From NCBI GenBank assembly GCA_021827745.1, contig JAKAUI010000023.1, positions 1 through 40,026 of the forward strand: a stretch of 40,026 nt of DNA, read 5' to 3'. A program made the position numbers and the translations under genes. Below, in pieces: positions 15,864-24,278 of this stretch; positions within the stretch are counted from its first letter, which is position 1; each line of letters opens with the position of its first letter. This DNA is from Bacillota bacterium. Its GTDB lineage: Bacteria; Bacillota; Sulfobacillia; JAJZYS01; JAJZLH01. The notes under the pieces were generated by a model that was not told the origin of the DNA, made no database searches, and saw only the letters and a list, made by a program, of their open reading frames with translations.

Positions 15864-17008
15864 CTGAACAGCATCCTCCACATCTCAGGCCGCAGCGCCA
15901 TGGCCACGGCGATCAGCGGGAAGGCGACGGTCGGCCCCATGTCGTCCAACGACCAGATGTCATCTGTCAGAGCGCGGACATCGCCGCCAAGCGCCTGTCG
16001 GCCGAACCAGCGAGCAGGGTGCGACAAAAAGTGCAGCAGGTCGGCGGGCATCGACCAGCGGCAGCCCACGCCCACACGATAGACCGGCGGCGATGCATTG
16101 GGATGCCCGGCCATGGCGGCGGCCTGCAGGCCAGGAAAGTCCACCCCGGCCGCCACCGCGACTGCAAGCGAGTTCCAATAGCGCGGATTCACCTCGGCCA
16201 GCACCATCCGCCCGCTGTCTTCCGCTTCCAGGAACTCCACCTCCAGCGGTCCCCGCCAGCCGACAGACTCGACCAGCTGGCGCGCCATCGCCACCAGGTC
16301 GGGCCGACTGGCGCTGACCTGGACGGTGCTGGCCCCGTATGGCTCGGGGAACCAGCGCAGCTCCCGCTGGACGAAGCCGGCCAAGAACTCGCCGTGAGCT
16401 CCATACAGAAGGCCGACGTCCCATTTGGCCGAAACCGCGATCCACTCCTGGGCGATCATGCCTCCTCCTGCGCTGGCCCACCTCCTAAACGCCGCTACTG
16501 CCTCATCCGGCCTCTTCACCAAGCGGACGCCGCGCCCACCGGCACCTCGGCGGGGACGGAGGATGAAGCCCTGGGGCCACTGCGCCAGCAGTTCGATCAG
16601 GTCCTGTTCCGTGTCCACGAGGCGACTCTCTGGAGTGTCCATGCCCAGGCTCCTGGCCAGATCGATGGTTCGGCCCTTGTCCCGAAACCACTGGTAGTGG
16701 TCAGCTTCGGGAACCAGGGCGCAGGCCGCCGCCCGACCGCCCAGCAAGGTGGCGGCCTCGGTGCTCTCGTCGTCCATGGGCAAGACTAGGTCAAATCTCT
16801 GCCCGATCAGCGTGTCCTGAAGCCAGCCCGAAAACCGCTTGGGATCGCCCAAAGGTGGTGAGCGCAGGGCACCTTTTGCCCATTTCGAGAAGCGGGCCAA
16901 GGCGACGGGCGTGTCTTCGGCCACCCACACCTCATGGCCAAGCACACCCAGCTGGCGCACTGCGGTGAGGCTCTTTCGCAGCTGCCCGTCCGTGACCAGC
17001 ACCTTCAT
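15857..17008 (-). CDS. ATP-grasp family carboxylate-amine ligase
   Basis: 383 residues. KVLVTDGQLRKSLTAVRQLG begins a pre-ATP-grasp domain. It is followed by the nucleotide-binding ILRPRRGAGGRGVRLVKR, MIAQEWI and the metal-binding VLAEVNPRYWNSLAVAVAAG. Such ligases activate a carboxylate as acyl phosphate and join it to an amine. The substrate here is unknown, but the setting among polymer genes suggests an amino acid or other acid added to a sugar, or a precursor. The ATG at 17006-17008 overlaps the GT2 stop (ATGA) with CAGGGA upstream; an ATG five codons earlier is an alternative. Confidence 0.82.
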   Translation of the reverse strand: MKVLVTDGQLRKSLTAVRQLGVLGHEVWVAEDTPVALARFSKWAKGALRSPPLGDPKRFSGWLQDTLIGQRFDLVLPMDDESTEAATLLGGRAAACALVPEADHYQWFRDKGRTIDLARSLGMDTPESRLVDTEQDLIELLAQWPQGFILRPRRGAGGRGVRLVKRPDEAVAAFRRWASAGGGMIAQEWIAVSAKWDVGLLYGAHGEFLAGFVQRELRWFPEPYGASTVQVSASRPDLVAMARQLVESVGWRGPLEVEFLEAEDSGRMVLAEVNPRYWNSLAVAVAAGVDFPGLQAAAMAGHPNASPPVYRVGVGCRWSMPADLLHFLSHPARWFGRQALGGDVRALTDDIWSLDDMGPTVAFPLIAVAMALRPEMWRMLFRW

Positions 17009-17808
17009 CGGTTCCCTGCCCATCCGCCCACCACGCGGACATCCCCCAGCACAGCCCTGGCCCTTTGCGCGGCGCCCTGGCGGGGCCGGGTGAAGGAGCG
17101 GCCGTATGCGACCAGCGCCATCACGGCGTTCGTGAGCCCATCGCGGTGCCGAACTCCCTTGCGGTAGTAACGGATGGTCACCGGCTCCGTGTTGTCTATG
17201 CGGGCGCCCTGGCGGGCGGTCAGCACCGCCAGCTCCTGGGCGCAGCCGTAGGCAAGCGCCGTGAAGTAGGGCAGCAGCCGGGAGACGGTCTTGAGCCTCA
17301 TCACCCGGAAGCCGCTCTCGGCATCCTCATACGGCTGTCCGCCGAGCCGGGACGCCCACCAGGACAGGGCGCGGTTGCCAAATCGCTTGCCAAACGGGTA
17401 GCCAGAAAGGCCGCGTCGGCCAAGCACGACATCGAAGTCATGATCGATCAGGCGCTTGACCAGGCGCGGGATCTCCTCCGGCAGGTGCTGGCCATCGGCA
17501 TCCAGCATGACCAGAAGGTCGGTCTCCTCCAGGTGGCCGTCCTCAACGGCCAGGACGAGGTAGGCAAAGCCGCTCAGCAGCGCCTGGGACATGCCGCGAT
17601 TCTTCTCGTGGTGCAGCACCGTGCGCCTTGCCCCTTCAGTCGCCCATCGGTCCAGGCTCTTCCCCGACCCGTCGCTCGAGCCGTCGTCGACGGCGACGAT
17701 CCGATCGACGAAGCGGGCAACCTCGTCCAGGACAGCCACCACCGTCGCCTGCTCGTTGTACACGGGCACCAAGGCGATGGTTAGCGGCCGCCTGGCGTCA
17801 GCCTCCAC
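17005..17808 (-). CDS. GT2 family glycosyltransferase
   Basis: 267 residues from the chosen GTG. ALVPVYNEQATVVAVLDEVA, IVAVDDGSSDGS, LLVMLDADGQHLPEEI with the DxD-type metal site, and LGRRGLSGYPFGKRFGNRAL follow the order of GT-A fold glycosyltransferases related to polyprenol-phosphate sugar synthases. There are no membrane helices, so it probably acts on a lipid carrier from the cytoplasm. The true start is uncertain: GTG 17806-17808 has no clear ribosome-binding site, while a TTG at 17833-17835, with GGACGGGG before it, would overlap the upstream gene by 17 bases. Confidence 0.9.
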   Translation of the reverse strand: MEADARRPLTIALVPVYNEQATVVAVLDEVARFVDRIVAVDDGSSDGSGKSLDRWATEGARRTVLHHEKNRGMSQALLSGFAYLVLAVEDGHLEETDLLVMLDADGQHLPEEIPRLVKRLIDHDFDVVLGRRGLSGYPFGKRFGNRALSWWASRLGGQPYEDAESGFRVMRLKTVSRLLPYFTALAYGCAQELAVLTARQGARIDNTEPVTIRYYRKGVRHRDGLTNAVMALVAYGRSFTRPRQGAAQRARAVLGDVRVVGGWAGNR

Positions 17809-17818
17809 CGACGGCGAA

Positions 17819-18625
17819 TCAGCGACCGCGCACAATGTCCCCGTCCACCGTGCGGATGCCCTGGGCATAGTCAAACGGCGCGGCGTAGTGCAGGAAGCCG
17901 AACCTGCGAGCGAGTTGGCGCAGATAGTCCAGCTGCCGGTCCGAGGTCGCACCGGGTTCGACGAGGGACAGGAGCATCGGCATCAGTCCCAGCGAGTTCG
18001 AGTACTGGAGCAGACTGTCGAGCGTCATCTGCGCCCAGGGCGCCTTTAGTTCCTCCTCGGACAGGGTTCCCTCCCAGCAGACGCCGTCCAGGTAGCTGGC
18101 AACGAGCGGCAAGAGTAGCCACAGGCCGTTGTTCATCACCACCAGCTTGTCTGGAAAGACGCTGCGCCCCATCCGAACCAGGTCAGCGGTGGCGGAGAGC
18201 AGCCAGCCCGTGTCTTGGGACACGAGCGGGTCCTCGACGTCGCCCAGGCTGTCCAGGAAGATCCCGTCCCACCCGGCGTGGGAGAGCGCAGTCAGCTGTT
18301 CCAACAGATGGTGTTTCCAAAGGGCTGAGCGCGGATCCACCACGTAGGTGCCAAACTCCTCGCGCAGCCAAGGCCTGCCTTCAACCCTCAAGAGGTCACG
18401 GCTTTGCAGCCGCAGCTTCTCGACGATGTGCGGCGCCGCCTCCATAGCGCCCACGTAGGCCAGCACCTTAGTCCCCCTGGTCTTCAACTGGGCCACGTCA
18501 GCGCTCCGCCAGCCGGCAGGCTCCAAGATGGCAAGGTCGTACTGATCGATCCCCTGTAGCGGCCCATAACCGTAGTAGACGGTATAGGTGCGGGCACGGA
18601 TCCTGGGCGCTTTCACGCTGGGCAC
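17819..18625 (-). CDS. GH114/PelA-hydrolase-like glycosidase
   Basis: 268 residues. VYYGYGPLQGIDQYDLAILEP, TKVLAYVGAMEAA, GWDGIFLDSLGD (acidic residues near 120-125), VVMNNG and VCWEGT match the TIM-barrel family of endo-alpha-1,4-polygalactosaminidases (GH114, related to the GH166 domain of PelA). These cut polymers of galactosamine type, and Pel contains partially deacetylated N-acetylgalactosamine. No signal peptide is evident, and there is no fused deacetylase domain as in PelA; the separate deacetylase at 14982-15863 may complement it. GTG start with AAGGGGAT 7 bases upstream. Confidence 0.82.
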   Translation of the reverse strand: MPSVKAPRIRARTYTVYYGYGPLQGIDQYDLAILEPAGWRSADVAQLKTRGTKVLAYVGAMEAAPHIVEKLRLQSRDLLRVEGRPWLREEFGTYVVDPRSALWKHHLLEQLTALSHAGWDGIFLDSLGDVEDPLVSQDTGWLLSATADLVRMGRSVFPDKLVVMNNGLWLLLPLVASYLDGVCWEGTLSEEELKAPWAQMTLDSLLQYSNSLGLMPMLLSLVEPGATSDRQLDYLRQLARRFGFLHYAAPFDYAQGIRTVDGDIVRGR

Positions 18626-18649
18626 CTGTGCAATCCCCTTCCCGGGGTC

Positions 18650-20251
18650 CTAGACTTCCGGAGGACGCGGCACGATTCCCTGGCCGGCGAGGACCCGTTC
18701 CAAGAGGTCGACCATCGCCGGGTCGAGCTGAGTCGCTCGAAGCTTGTCGACCTCGTAGAGGGCCCGATCCGGCGCCAGGCCGGGGCGGTAACTTCGGGCC
18801 GAAGTGCGGGCGACGTAGTTCTCGGCGGCAGCCATCAGCCGTCCGGGAAGCGGGATGTCCTCGCCGGCCAGGCCCTCAGGATAGCCGAGTCCGTCCCAGC
18901 GTTCGTGGTGGTAGCGGACGGCGTCCCGCACCGTTGCCGAGGCCACCCCTGGCGGCAGACTGGCCAGCAGGTCGTAGCCGACCTCTGGATGGCGCTGGAT
19001 GAGGGCCCGACTGGTCTCGGACAGTGTTCCCTTGGTCATCGGCAGGTCGAGGTTGACCGCCACCATGCCGAGGTCGTGCAGACGACCGGCCATCTCCATT
19101 TGGCCCACATCCTGCTCCGTCATCCCTAGCGCTCGGCCCAGGCTGACCGCGACCTGCGCGACCTGCCGGGAGTGGCCCTGGTTGAACGGGTCGGCGGCAT
19201 CCAGCATGTCGACGATGGCGTAGAGGGCTTCGACATAGCTGGCGGTGCTGGCCGCCGACAGAGCTCGCCCCTGGAAGGTGGATGCCAGGCTCCCCCCCAG
19301 CACCGTCAGGACGTTGCGCAGATGGTCGCTGGCGACCAAGGCGTTCTTCGCACCGTAGACCACGGCGCCGCGCTCTCGGCCCGCTGCCACCGGCACCACC
19401 ACGAATCCCTTATACCCAAGGCGAAGCACCGGAGCAGGCAGCCTGGGGGCGCTCCAGACGGCGGCCTGGGCGACGGGCAGGGCGGCGGTCAGCTGGCGGG
19501 GATCGAGGGCGTCTGCCAGCGAGGCGTCTTCACCCTGCCACAACAGTTCCACGGAACTCCCGGCGTCCTGCCAGCTGGCGAAGTAGCCGCTTTCTGCAGC
19601 CAGAGCCTCCCCGCCCAGACGGCAGACTAGGCGCAACACCTCGTCGACCTGAAGCACCAGTTCCAGAGCCCGCTGCTGGGTGCTCGCCTCCAGCCGGCTC
19701 TCGTCCGCCCGTCGACCCAGGCGGTCGGCGTACAGCACCACAGCCAGAAGGGGCCGAAGCCGGTAGGCATACGCCGCCAGCTGCCGACGATCGTGGTCCT
19801 CAAGCCTGAAGCGAGCCGGGACTGCAATCCTGAGCATGATGGCCTCTCCGCAGCTGACGCTGAGGTAGGGCTCAACCTTGGTCCCGTCCACCACAATCTG
19901 CAGGGGATCTTCGGGCATCGCCAAGTCGAGAGGCGCCTGCCGAATCGGACCTCCGGCGACCAGTCCGGCATAATTGGGGCCGATCGTCGGGGTGCCGGTC
20001 GCTGTCCGGGTCGCCTTCAGCAAGAGCGGCCCCGCCGCGTCGTCGGCGGCATAGGCGTAGTAGCCTCCGGCCTCCATCATCTTGCCGAGGCCGGTGAGGG
20101 CGGCAAACAGGGTGGCCTGCAGGTCATAGGGAGGCTTCAGTGCATCCATGACCTCCTGCCAGGCCTCGTCGACCGTGCCCTGGCGGGCCTGGCGCCGTCC
20201 AAACAGGCCGAGGCCAACGCTCGCCAGAGCGATCCAGCTCAAGCCGTCCAC
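18650..20251 (-). CDS. Membrane-anchored HD-GYP protein with GAF-like regions
   Basis: 533 residues. An N-terminal helix (LSWIALASVGLGLF) is followed by two regions of about 130-150 residues that look GAF-like, and from about residue 350 an HD-GYP domain. That domain shows GHSRQVAQ, LHDLGM (392-393 the HD pair), RHPEVGYDLL and HHERWDGLGYPEGL. Family members hydrolyse cyclic-di-GMP. Here the usual lysine of HDxGK is Met (LHDLGM) and the usual Asp near AxDxYDALT is Glu (AENYVARTS), so activity may be altered or lost and it may be a sensor. In Pseudomonas Pel operons the membrane GAF/GGDEF receptor PelD fills this slot. GTG start with GGGGGTGG upstream; it lies 31 bases after the membrane protein. 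Confidence 0.83.
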   Translation of the reverse strand: MDGLSWIALASVGLGLFGRRQARQGTVDEAWQEVMDALKPPYDLQATLFAALTGLGKMMEAGGYYAYAADDAAGPLLLKATRTATGTPTIGPNYAGLVAGGPIRQAPLDLAMPEDPLQIVVDGTKVEPYLSVSCGEAIMLRIAVPARFRLEDHDRRQLAAYAYRLRPLLAVVLYADRLGRRADESRLEASTQQRALELVLQVDEVLRLVCRLGGEALAAESGYFASWQDAGSSVELLWQGEDASLADALDPRQLTAALPVAQAAVWSAPRLPAPVLRLGYKGFVVVPVAAGRERGAVVYGAKNALVASDHLRNVLTVLGGSLASTFQGRALSAASTASYVEALYAIVDMLDAADPFNQGHSRQVAQVAVSLGRALGMTEQDVGQMEMAGRLHDLGMVAVNLDLPMTKGTLSETSRALIQRHPEVGYDLLASLPPGVASATVRDAVRYHHERWDGLGYPEGLAGEDIPLPGRLMAAAENYVARTSARSYRPGLAPDRALYEVDKLRATQLDPAMVDLLERVLAGQGIVPRPPEV

Positions 20252-20282
20252 TGCGCCACCCCCGATCCGCTCGGCGCCGTCT

Positions 20283-22271
20283 TCATGGCTGCTGAATCCA
20301 GATCACCAGCAGCTGGCTACTGTGGAAGTATACGCTGGCCGTCTTGGGATGAGCCTTAAGATACGCCATGCCCCAGACTAGGGCCCTGCCGCTGACCGCC
20401 GCCCCCGCCGCGCCGCTGTACGCTGCCACCCCTCCACCGGTCGGCAGCTTGAGGCCGGCGTCCTGCGCCGTGATCGGGTGGGAGAAGCCAGGGACCTTGA
20501 GCGGGATGTCCAGGAAGATGTCCGGTGTCAAGATGGCCGCGCTTCCAGCATCGAGCGGCCTAAAGGCAGGGGACTTGGCCTGTGACAGCCGGGCGCTTGA
20601 GACGAACGTCACAAGCTCCACGTGCCATCCCCGGCCCAGCACCTCGCTGTACTGCTGGGTCGGCGAGACAAGCGTCCAGGTATAGGCCGGGAAGGCGTCG
20701 CTGATCCGCAGGTAGACGCGTCCGGACCCGATCGGCTCGAAGCGCTGCAGCGGCTGCGGCTTGAGCGGGGCGAGATAGAGACTGGGCGCCAGGGTGGCGA
20801 CGGCTAAGAGTGCGGCCACCGAGCGATTGGCAGGGAGCTTGAGCGCGCCCATGTACGCCCACCCGAAAAAGGTCGTGACCAGGAGCGCCCCGACGACATC
20901 TGCGGCAAGACCGGCTCCTCCCACGTCATAGACGCCGAAGGGCCCCAGCTTGGTCAAACCCCAGCATCCGGCGATGACGATGGCCATGCCGATTGTGACT
21001 GCCGCCCAGGGACGCGAGTTGCGGAACGCCAGCACCCCTTGCGCCACCAGGGCGGCCGCCACGGCCGCAATCAGGAGCGGCGCCCGTGGCCCGGCCAGCC
21101 AGGCCACCACACCGGTCGGCGCTGCGAACGGGACGCGCATGGTCCAGAGGATGTCGAGCGGAGGGACCTTCAACAGCGTGCCGCCCACGATCGGGACGAT
21201 GCCGGCCGCCACTGCCGCCAGGGTTAGGGCGACGGCACCAATGCCCCTCCTTGCCGTGCCGGGAACAAGGCATGCCCAGGCGAGAGACAGGGCGATCACC
21301 CCGACCAAGAGATAGGGTGCCAGCAGCGGCTCGACCAGCGTCACTACGATCGCAGCGGACAGCATGATCAGCCGGTCCCGCCGATCGCCCTGGCGCAGCC
21401 AGCGCAGGCTGAAGGCCAGCGCAAACAGCAAGAAGGCCAGCGCCATTTTCGGCGCAATCGGCGTCGTCAGGTGCCAGGGCACACCGCCGGCGGTGGCCAG
21501 CGTCGTCAGGCCCACGGCCACTGCCGCGGTGAAGATCGCCCACAGGCTGCCGCCAGAGATCTCCCAGGCCAATGTCATCGCCGCCAGGACGATCATAACG
21601 GCGGTCAGGGCGCCCCAGAAGCGCAAGATCAGCAGCGGATTGTTCAGAAACAAGGTGGACATGGCCGCCACCAAGACGTGCAGTCCCTCGGGGAAGAGCC
21701 CGATGGCGAACGGGCCCTGGTTGAGCGCGATCTCCTTCACGGCCAAGAGGTCGACGTAGCCCTCTGCGGTGCCTGGCGCCACCTGGGCCAAGGGCCCCAG
21801 CAGGTGCCACCCAAAGGTGAGCGCGATGGCGAGCACCGAGCCAAGAACCAAGGGCTGGCGAAGCCCCATCACAGCCCGGCGCACCGCCTTCACCAGATCC
21901 CCGAGGTAGCTCCACAGGAACCACAAGAAGCCGTGCGAGCTCTCTGGGTCCATGGTGTCCCAAAAGCGACTGGCCTTTTTGGTTCCGGCCGCCCGCTCCT
22001 CCTTGGTCTGAGGCGGTCGGCCCCGGGTCACGCCCACGGCCACGCCGATCACGGCCACGGCCACCATGGTCGCAAGCTCCACGCTGCGCGCCAGGGTGAG
22101 GACAAAGCTGACTGCCGTCCAAAAGGCCACGCCGGCGACGAGCACGCTGCTCAGTCGGATCAGCGCCCCCTCATCTGAGCGAGCGGCCAGGGCCACCGCT
22201 GGCAAAAACAAGATGGCCACGACGAAGTCGAGGAGGGTCTGGACCAGCGTCCCCAAAGAGCCCGCCAGCAT
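20283..22271 (-). CDS. Large multi-pass membrane protein, divergent family member 3 (unknown function)
   Basis: 662 residues with roughly 12 hydrophobic helices, a charged cytoplasmic insert near residues 100-125 (RGRPPQTKEERAAGTKKASR) and a C-terminal extracytoplasmic region. Its end (VYFHSSQLLVIWIQQP) aligns with the ends of the two paralogues at 11360-13312 and 22275-24269 (VFFSSPQLTVYEL and IFFNSSELTVYEL), so a common origin is likely though the core is more diverged. ATG start with GGGGGAGGA 6 bases upstream, overlapping nothing and only 3 bases past the previous stop. Placement right after the PelG-like gene suggests a role in polymer synthesis or export. Function unknown. Confidence 0.8.
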   Translation of the reverse strand: MLAGSLGTLVQTLLDFVVAILFLPAVALAARSDEGALIRLSSVLVAGVAFWTAVSFVLTLARSVELATMVAVAVIGVAVGVTRGRPPQTKEERAAGTKKASRFWDTMDPESSHGFLWFLWSYLGDLVKAVRRAVMGLRQPLVLGSVLAIALTFGWHLLGPLAQVAPGTAEGYVDLLAVKEIALNQGPFAIGLFPEGLHVLVAAMSTLFLNNPLLILRFWGALTAVMIVLAAMTLAWEISGGSLWAIFTAAVAVGLTTLATAGGVPWHLTTPIAPKMALAFLLFALAFSLRWLRQGDRRDRLIMLSAAIVVTLVEPLLAPYLLVGVIALSLAWACLVPGTARRGIGAVALTLAAVAAGIVPIVGGTLLKVPPLDILWTMRVPFAAPTGVVAWLAGPRAPLLIAAVAAALVAQGVLAFRNSRPWAAVTIGMAIVIAGCWGLTKLGPFGVYDVGGAGLAADVVGALLVTTFFGWAYMGALKLPANRSVAALLAVATLAPSLYLAPLKPQPLQRFEPIGSGRVYLRISDAFPAYTWTLVSPTQQYSEVLGRGWHVELVTFVSSARLSQAKSPAFRPLDAGSAAILTPDIFLDIPLKVPGFSHPITAQDAGLKLPTGGGVAAYSGAAGAAVSGRALVWGMAYLKAHPKTASVYFHSSQLLVIWIQQP

Positions 22272-22274
22272 CGC

Positions 22275-24269
22275 CTATCCTCCCCCGCTCGCGCTGCCAC
22301 CCGCGGCGGCCGTGGCTGACGGCTGGAGTGAGAGCTCATAGACCGTGAGCTCGGAGCTGTTGAAAAAGATCGTCGCGGCCGGGTGGTGCGCGTCCCAGAC
22401 TTGCAGCCACGCCTTCATCAGGGCGCTGTCGTGGCGGTCGATGGCTGCGTATAGGGGCCCCGCCACCGCGGCGGGGGCCAGGTGGTAGTGGTGATTCACG
22501 AACAGAAAGATCTCGCTCTGGGCCAAGGGATAAGGCTTGGCACCGCCGCCTGGGCTGTAGTGAGGCCAGCGAAAGGAGCTGGTGGCGGACACGTGGCTGA
22601 CGAAGGTCGGGATGTCGATCTGAAATCCCTGGTCGAGTGCCAACGAGTAGCCGAAGTTGTTCGAGATGGCGAGCCACGTGCCAGGGGTTTGAGTGGTGGC
22701 GATCTTCTCATAGGCGTAGACGTAGGCGTCAGAGGTCATCGAATACGGAGTGAGCGCCGGCGGCGGGAACACGAGCCAGGCATAGACGGACAGCACCAGG
22801 GCCGAAAGCAGGGACATCCATGTCGCCGCCTTGTCCCTGACCACCCAGCCGATCAGCTCTTCGATCAGACACCAGCCCATGGCCAGACCCAATGCCTCGG
22901 CAAAGGCCACCAACTCACCGCTTCTGGTGGAGAGCAGGGCCGAATTGATGCCAAAGTGCGGCAGTTGCTGGATCAAGACGGCGCCCGCCAGCACAAAGAG
23001 GGCGACCAGGGGCGCACCGATCTGGCCTCCATCCTGGCGGCGAATCAGCCGCAGCAAGAACAGCAGGACGCAGCTGGCGGCCGCCGCCTTGGCAACCAGA
23101 CTGATCGTAAGCGGCGGTGCCGTGCTCTTGGCAGTCAGGAAGGTGGCCGCCGAGCCGTAGAGGGGGATTCCCAAGAGGTGCGGCACGGCCACTGGCAAGA
23201 TGACCACGACAGCAGCCAGAGGGACGAAGCGGCTGTACCAGCGGAGCGTCTTACGATCGATGCCGCCCGCCATCCACCCGGCCACCGTTCCGGCGACGGC
23301 CGCGATGACGGCGTTTAGCAGCGGGATGGGATGGACCAGGCCGGCGATGGTCAAAAGGCAGACCGCGATCCAGCGCCAGCCCTTTTCGTTGGGGGCCACC
23401 CAGGACTGGTAGACGAAGTAGGCGGTGGGCAGGGCGAAGATGTTGCCGAACTCCTGGCTGTCGGTTGCAGCCTGGCGGTCGACGACATACGGAAACAGGA
23501 AGAACAGGGTCCCGTAGAGGGTCATGGCCACGATCCCGGGAGCGACCCGTCCGGTGAGTCGCCAGGCCGAGTAGCCGACTGAGAGCACCATGGCGAGACC
23601 GACCGCTGGGCCAAAAAACTTCTCGAACACGACTGGGCTGGCAAGTGTCAGTTTGTCCATCTGCGCCAGCACCAGATGGAAGCCGCGGGGATAGATCCCG
23701 TTCACGAACAGGTTCTGAGCGAGAATTCCTTTCATCCAGACGATGACCACGTAGGCGTCTGAGTAGGTCAGGGCGGCATGCGTCCAGTTGCCCCAAAAGC
23801 GCGTCCAGGCAGCCACAGAAATCACGAGGAGGGTGGTGAAGCCGGCCACCCAACCATAGAGCGGCGGCAGACGGAAATTCCTCCAGAACCGATGCCATCC
23901 GCCCACTGCTCCCTGCCACAGCCGCCCCGGGGCAGTCGCCAGGCGATCGAGTTCGGCCAGGAAGACGGCGGCAAGACGCGAGTTGGTGGCCAGTTCGTAC
24001 CGACTGCGGTACTTCGGGCGGACGGTGAAGCGCAGGAGGAAAATCAAGACCACCAGAGGCACCCAATATAGGAGGTGGCTGGCGGTCAGGATGTAGCCGA
24101 CGACGATCAGAAAGAGGATCATTTGGGCCGCATTCGCCGCCATCCGATCGATGCGGGCCATCTCCGGGTACTGTGGCAAGGCGACGCTTGGCCACCAGAT
24201 GAAGAGGAGCACAACGCCAATGGCAAGCCGGGTCAGCGTCTCGGTGATCAGCCAGAGGGGAAGTGCCAT
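22275..24269 (-). CDS. Large multi-pass membrane protein, family paralogue 2 (unknown function)
   Basis: 664 residues. Starts MALPLWLITETLTRLAIGVV, with about 12 hydrophobic helices, SDAYVVIVWMKGILAQNLF after the early helices, and a conserved C-terminal domain (SDAYVYAYEKIATTQTPGTW, FLFVNHHYHLAP, IFFNSSELTVYEL). It is strikingly similar along its whole length to the protein at 11360-13312. A short Ala/Gly/Ser tail ends it. The ATG has AGGAG 6 bases upstream and lies 10 bases from the PelG-like stop, so it is probably co-transcribed with it. GT-C type glycosyltransferase or polymer co-transport are possible roles; nothing in the sequence settles it. Confidence 0.83.
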   Translation of the reverse strand: MALPLWLITETLTRLAIGVVLLFIWWPSVALPQYPEMARIDRMAANAAQMILFLIVVGYILTASHLLYWVPLVVLIFLLRFTVRPKYRSRYELATNSRLAAVFLAELDRLATAPGRLWQGAVGGWHRFWRNFRLPPLYGWVAGFTTLLVISVAAWTRFWGNWTHAALTYSDAYVVIVWMKGILAQNLFVNGIYPRGFHLVLAQMDKLTLASPVVFEKFFGPAVGLAMVLSVGYSAWRLTGRVAPGIVAMTLYGTLFFLFPYVVDRQAATDSQEFGNIFALPTAYFVYQSWVAPNEKGWRWIAVCLLTIAGLVHPIPLLNAVIAAVAGTVAGWMAGGIDRKTLRWYSRFVPLAAVVVILPVAVPHLLGIPLYGSAATFLTAKSTAPPLTISLVAKAAAASCVLLFLLRLIRRQDGGQIGAPLVALFVLAGAVLIQQLPHFGINSALLSTRSGELVAFAEALGLAMGWCLIEELIGWVVRDKAATWMSLLSALVLSVYAWLVFPPPALTPYSMTSDAYVYAYEKIATTQTPGTWLAISNNFGYSLALDQGFQIDIPTFVSHVSATSSFRWPHYSPGGGAKPYPLAQSEIFLFVNHHYHLAPAAVAGPLYAAIDRHDSALMKAWLQVWDAHHPAATIFFNSSELTVYELSLQPSATAAAGGSASGGG

Positions 24270-24278
24270 CGGGCGCTC

